DNA of 64,000 nt, taken from NCBI RefSeq assembly GCF_008831285.2, contig NC_045145.1:15020040-15084039 (forward strand), written 5' to 3'. How positions within the stretch are numbered: position 1 is the stretch's first letter; every line of letters starts with the position of its first letter. Below are positions 59,375 through 64,000 of this stretch, piece after piece. Source of the stretch: Nymphaea colorata. Lineage: Eukaryota; Streptophyta; Magnoliopsida; Nymphaeales; Nymphaeaceae. The position numbers were made by a program, and so were the translations under genes. The notes below the pieces were generated by a model. That model saw only the letters and a list, made by a program, of their open reading frames with translations. It was not told the DNA's origin and did not search any database.

Positions 59375-62300
59375 ATGAAGAAAGGGAGGGTGGATCAGGC
59401 GTCGGTGACGCGGAAACGGAGGTTCCTCTGCTTATTGTTCTTTGGCGGGGCCGCCTACCTCCTTTTCTTCAGCTTTCTTGAGGTGCCGGCCCTGCTGCGG
59501 AGCGGGGCCGGGGTCGGAGCCGGTGGCGATGAGATCGCGGATACGGACGGGATATGGAGCGTCGACGGGCGGCGGATGCTCCGGCGGGGAATAGAGGACG
59601 AGCCGCGTAGGAGCCAGGAGGATTGGGAGAAAAGGGAGGCGCCGTCCAGGCCGAGGGAGGTAGCTTTTAGGGTCACTCAGGGCTCCGTTAACACACCGAC
59701 GTCGGCGTCGGAGAGGGACGCAGCTCAGCTGTCGCCACATGGGCGACGGATGCGGGAGTTTTCTATCGTCTCGAGTCTAGCCCTTGTCGTGGACGCGAAG
59801 AATTCTTCTTCTTCCGATCCATTGTCGTCTTCTGGTGATAGAGGGTTCACCGAGCTTCAGAAATCGGCAGCGCATGCCTGGTTATTGGGGAAGAAGCTGT
59901 GGGAGGAACTTGAGTCTGGTGTGACCGCTGCAGAAGCAGAGGAAAAGATTGACTCTCGGGCCGCGGCCATAGAGTCGTGTCCTCACTCAATCACGCTGAC
60001 GGGGTCAGAATTCTCAGAGAAAGGGAAGATCCTCTTCCTCCCTTGCGGATTGACACTGGGTTCGCATATCACACTGGTGGGAACGCCCCGTCCTGCTCAC
60101 CCAGAGTATGATCCGAAGATTTCCGCTCTCAGGGACGGAACGGAATCGGTGCTCGTTTCGCAGTTCATGCTGGAGCTTCAGGGGCTGAAGACAGTCGACG
60201 GTGAAGACCCGCCGAGAATCCTGCACTTCAACCCAAGGCTGAAGGGCGATTGGAGCGATAAGCCGGTGATTGAGCTCAATACTTGTTACAGAATGCAGTG
60301 GGGGACTGCTCTTCGCTGCGAGGGATGGAAATCTCGGTCCGACGAAGAAACGGGTAAGTTTTTTTGGTCGTTTCCACGGGATGTCTTTTACTGTCAATAC
60401 TTTTTACTTGATTGTTTTTTATCTTTGGTTTTTGTGGATTGGAAGATTATGTACGGGTGGTACTCTAGAAATCGTACTTTGCTTTTCCGTTGATTGGGAA
60501 ATCAAACGAGAGGCTTGCTACTCTTGCATTGAGAGTAGCCGTGTCGAACATCTTTCGACGAACTAACGGCGGAACTCGGAATCTTCTTGATGGCTTTAGT
60601 GATTTAAATATCTTTTCCTTGGAAACATTCACTTGAGAAACTTGTTTGGTTTGATTTCCTGCTTAATTCGAAAATTTTCAGGCTTGTTTTCGGTATTGTT
60701 CTCATTTAAGATCTATCGCCATACCATTCTTGTTGCTTATGAATTTTCGTATGAAATTGGCGAAACAACTAAAATCCATTCACTATTTAAATGTGTTTTG
60801 ACAATTTTTTGTTTCTTGTAATTCCTTTGCTCAGTGTTAATGACAGTATTTGGAGTCATGTAGTCTGATAGTTGCGCTTTCTTGTGCATGGATAGTTGAT
60901 AGTCTTGTGAAGTGTGAGAAGTGGATTCGAGATGATGATGATCATTCCGAGGAATCAAAGACTACTTGGTGGTTAAACAGGTTAATTGGACGAACCAAGA
61001 AGGTTACTTTTGATTGGCCATACCCATTTGTGGAGGATAAGCTGTTCGTTCTCACTCTTAGCGCTGGTTTAGAGGGCTACCATATCAATGTTGACGGAAG
61101 GCACGTGGTGTCTTTTCCTTATCGCACCGTAAGTACCATTATTTATTCAATTAAAAGCTGGAGAATCCGTTTTTCTGCTAGGGCGTAAACGATGTCAAGG
61201 CTGATGATGTAACTGAACTTTTTTTTTTCCTTTTCGCTCTTTGCATGCGATAAATTTTTGAACGCAGGGGTTTGTTCTTGAAGATGCAACTGGATTGTCG
61301 CTGAACGGAGACGTTGATATTCAATCTGTTTTTGCTGCGTCATTGCCTACTTCTCATCCTAGTTTTGCACCACAGAGGAATCTTGAGATGTCCGAGAAGT
61401 GGATAGCACCTCCAATACCTGATGGCCCGGTGGAACTGTTTATTGGAATTCTGTCTGCTGGCAACCATTTTGCTGAACGCATGGCAGTTAGGAAGTCTTG
61501 GATGCAATCTAAATTAATCAAATCCTCAAGGGTGGTAGCACGTTTCTTTGTTGCATTGGTGAGTTCAAGTTTTCACCTAGCCTCTTCTTTTGTCTCAATT
61601 TTATGGTTCTGTTAATGCATTCGTTTCAGATTATACTTATTGACCTTAGACTTAATTCGATGCAGCATGGCAGAAAGGAGGTGAATGTCGAGCTTAAAAA
61701 GGAAGCTGAATTTTTTGGTGATATCATAATTGTGCCGTTCATGGATAGCTACGATCTTGTTGTTTTGAAGACTGTTGCCATCTGCGAGTATGGGGTAAGT
61801 GGATTAAGTTGTCGGGGGTTGCGTATTCATTCTGTAGAAGCAAGCATTTGGCAGGACTGCATAAAACATTGCTCATGCCGGTAAGCACTATTTTCTTGTG
61901 CAGGTGCGTGCTGTCTCTGCTAAGTACATCATGAAATGTGATGATGATACATTTGTTAGAGTAGATGCTGTGATTAAGGAAGTAAAAAAGGTTGCAGAAC
62001 ACAGTAGCGTGTATGTTGGGAACATGAATTACTACCATAAGCCATTGCGCTTTGGTAAATGGGCTGTAACATATGAGGTATGGTTCATACTGCTTACTCA
62101 TGGTCTTTCTTGTCTGTTTGTGTGACATTTTAGTTATCTCCTCTTCATTCTGATGCTAGTAGATGAATAGTTAGTTCGTTTATTGTGTATTTGATTTGTT
62201 GTTATATGATATGCTGCTACTTTTCTCATTTACAAAATTGATGCTCGCGCCTGCTTTTGCTCATATATGTATAAGTTGAACCTTCAAATGTCCAAGCAAG

Positions 62301-63395
62301 AGATTCTGCCTTTCCTACTTCCCAAACTGGTGGGGTTTACTTTGACTTAGATAGATTATTGAAAAAAGTAAAATGCTTCAATTATTAATGCTGTTTGGGC
62401 CTTTTCTCTGTTTAATTCAACTTTGTGCTCCTTTTATCTAAGGGTTCTCATATCATCCATGAAATTGTTAATTTCATTACAACCTTTAAAATTGTAATTT
62501 CATTACAACCTTTACTTTCTCTGTTTAATTCAACTTTGTGCTCCTTTTATCTAAGGGTTCTCATATCATCCATGAAATTGTTAATTTCATTACAACCTTT
62601 ACTTTTCTTAATGTTTGTGATTGAATGAAGCATTTGGCTGCGTGCTTTTTTTTGAGTTTTCTGTACTTTGTTTCTCGTTAAGCCTTCAATTTGTCTGGCC
62701 TTTTATCTCATGGATTTATTGTAAAAAATGGTTGCTGGAAATTATCGATTTATTGTTAGTTTTCTAGTGATTGAATTCCAGCCGGGTACGCCTCTGTTCT
62801 TGATTCTGTGATTTGTTTTGACTTTGACTTTTTTGCGTTTGGTTTCTCTAGTCTTATTCTCTTCATGGTTAGTGAGAATTTTTTCTTCTTTTCTCGGACA
62901 TTGATCTTATGATGAGTTGTAGTTTTTCAAAGACCAGAGACCACCAATTTACATCTCTCCCTCTCTCTCATAATTTTTTATTTTACGTTTCAGGAATGGC
63001 CTGAGGAAGACTATCCACCATATGCCAATGGCCCCGGATACGTAGTGTCATCTGACATTGCAGAGTTTGTGGTGTCGGAGTTTGAGAAGCACTCGTTGAG
63101 GGTAAGCAAGCGCGATGAACATTAGTAAAACCCTCATCTTCCACCTTTCTGAATTGTGTCTGACTAACGTTGAGCTTATGCAATGCAGTTGTTTAAGATG
63201 GAAGATGTGAGCATGGGCATGTGGGTTGAGCGGTTCAATGCCTCGGCGCCAGTTGAGTACCTCCACGACTTGAAGTTTTGTCAGTTTGGTTGCATCGACG
63301 ACTACTTCACGGCACACTACCAATCACCTAGACAGATGATCTGCATGTGGGATAAATTGCAGAAGGGAAGAGCACAATGCTGCAACATGAGATGA
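59375..63395 (+). CDS. Hydroxyproline O-galactosyltransferase, GALT2-6 type (galectin domain + GT31, 706 aa, seven exons)
   Basis: Golgi type II enzyme of the plant GALT group, which adds the first beta-galactose to hydroxyproline of arabinogalactan proteins. Exons are 59375-60353, 60896-61128, 61268-61558, 61666-61794, 61904-62077, 62994-63101 and 63189-63395; all introns are GT-AG and phases agree. A basic N-tail is followed by a membrane anchor (about 17-34) and a variable stem. A galectin-like lectin domain runs from about 205 to 400 ([39 protein letters not shown]). The GT31 domain (about 455-700) has [60 protein letters not shown] with the metal-binding DDD at 557-559, [31 protein letters not shown] and the final AQCCNMR. 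The open frame continues upstream to 58976, but ATG 59375 is the first ATG after a CT-rich, ATG-free leader. Nothing looks broken. Confidence 0.95.
62406..62606. repeat. Tandem duplication (113-bp period) in the galactosyltransferase intron 5
   Basis: CTCTGTTTAATTCAACTTTG at 62406 recurs at 62519 and runs identically through TTAATTTCATTACAACCTTT. A shorter AATTTCATTACAACCTTT word occurs once more in between. It lies in the 916-bp fifth intron. Confidence 0.9.
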
Positions 63396-64000
63396 TACTG
63401 GGTCAGAGTTTTAGTGCCTCGGCATGAGTTTTGTATATTTCCTTGGGGTGGTGCCAAAGCCGGGGCTTCCCTTCCCTGTAGCTCTGCCGCCCCTTTACAG
63501 GTCGCCGCCCGCTCCATTCATTTAATTTTTTTTTCTCCCCCTCTCCTTGAGAAATCTTAGAAGCCCGGCACACAGATCCAGCTACCAGAACGAGCGATCA
63601 AATGCTTATTGTCCATGTATACTTGTCTTGTGAGAATTCCAGTTGGTTGGAATACGAGAATTCTAGTTTTTACTCATTTTGAAGTATTGAATTAGTCTCA
63701 CCTTTCCGTGGATGTAAATTTTGCGGTATATATGTATTCAGTTTTACCCCTCCCAATTCAAGAGCTTATCTACCCCAACGTTTTGAGAATGCAAGGACGT
63801 CTTTTCTCCTCCTGTTTGAGCTTTATCCCGTATCACGTCATTATTCAGCATTTTCCAAACAATTGCTGGTCGTCACCATTTCAAAATGTCCAAACTGCTT
63901 TGTTTCTCATGACTGTAGGTATTTTCCACTTGCTTTTCATATGTTCCTTGCAAGTTTATCTGTTTATTTGTAGTTTTTTAAAACTTATTATTTTCTGCAT
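63396..64000. other. 3' untranslated and downstream region of the galactosyltransferase gene
   Basis: No further gene begins before the window ends. No canonical AATAAA is obvious within the first 300 bp after the stop codon, so the polyadenylation site is not placed. Confidence 0.4.

Noticed and set aside
1-64000. CRISPR arrays, bacterial operons, rRNA genes, toxin-antitoxin or phage systems
   Set aside because: Nothing of the kind is present; the gene structure is that of a plant nuclear genome and no regular spacer repeats were seen.

Overview
The window is nuclear DNA of a flowering plant. It contains spliced genes with GT-AG introns, TATA boxes and AATAAA signals, A/T-rich intergenic DNA, MITEs, a hAT-like element and a fossil Copia gag. 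The gene families present (EXORDIUM-like, plant laccase, plant exostosin-type GT47, and a galectin-domain GT31 galactosyltransferase) are those of land plants. The species cannot be named from the sequence. The mix of very GC-rich and moderate-GC coding regions is compatible with a monocot, a magnoliid or an early-diverging angiosperm, but that is only an inference.

Region 1 (about 1.3-22.2 kb) is a head-to-tail array of six intronless, apparently intact EXORDIUM-like genes, all on the minus strand. They begin at 2339, 7133, 10723, 14358, 17875 and 21966, each encodes 306-307 aa, and they are spaced about 3.5-4.8 kb apart. Each has its own TATA box. Four share a CCAGCTGTC element just upstream of the TATA box. 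The copies are mosaics: copies 1 and 5 share a 617-bp core that is about 99% identical inside strongly diverged ends. A seventh, much more GC-rich EXORDIUM gene lies on the plus strand at 27248-28186.

Region 2 (about 28.4-36.2 kb) is a graveyard. It holds a piece of a PPR gene next to a fossil Copia gag, a 100-bp near-perfect inverted repeat with more diverged extensions, a fragment of a class III chitinase with its catalytic motif, and a fragment of a RanBP1 gene that keeps one usable splice junction.

Region 3 (36.4-38.8 kb) is a complete six-exon laccase of 562 aa. It has all four copper-binding motifs and a clear miR397-type target site. Region 4 (39-43.2 kb) carries a hAT-like non-autonomous element and two Tourist-like MITEs. 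Region 5 (43.3-50.0 kb) is a four-coding-exon GT47 exostosin-type glycosyltransferase of 608 aa with a probable 5'-leader intron. Region 6 (50-59 kb) is long non-coding DNA with simple repeats. Region 7 (59.4-63.4 kb) is a seven-exon hydroxyproline O-galactosyltransferase (galectin domain plus GT31, 706 aa).

All the intact genes act in the secretory pathway, cell wall or apoplast. EXORDIUM proteins are secreted growth factors of the wall space, laccase polymerises monolignols, GT47 enzymes build wall glycans, and GALT enzymes start arabinogalactan chains. This theme may be coincidence; there is no sign that the genes are co-regulated as a cluster.
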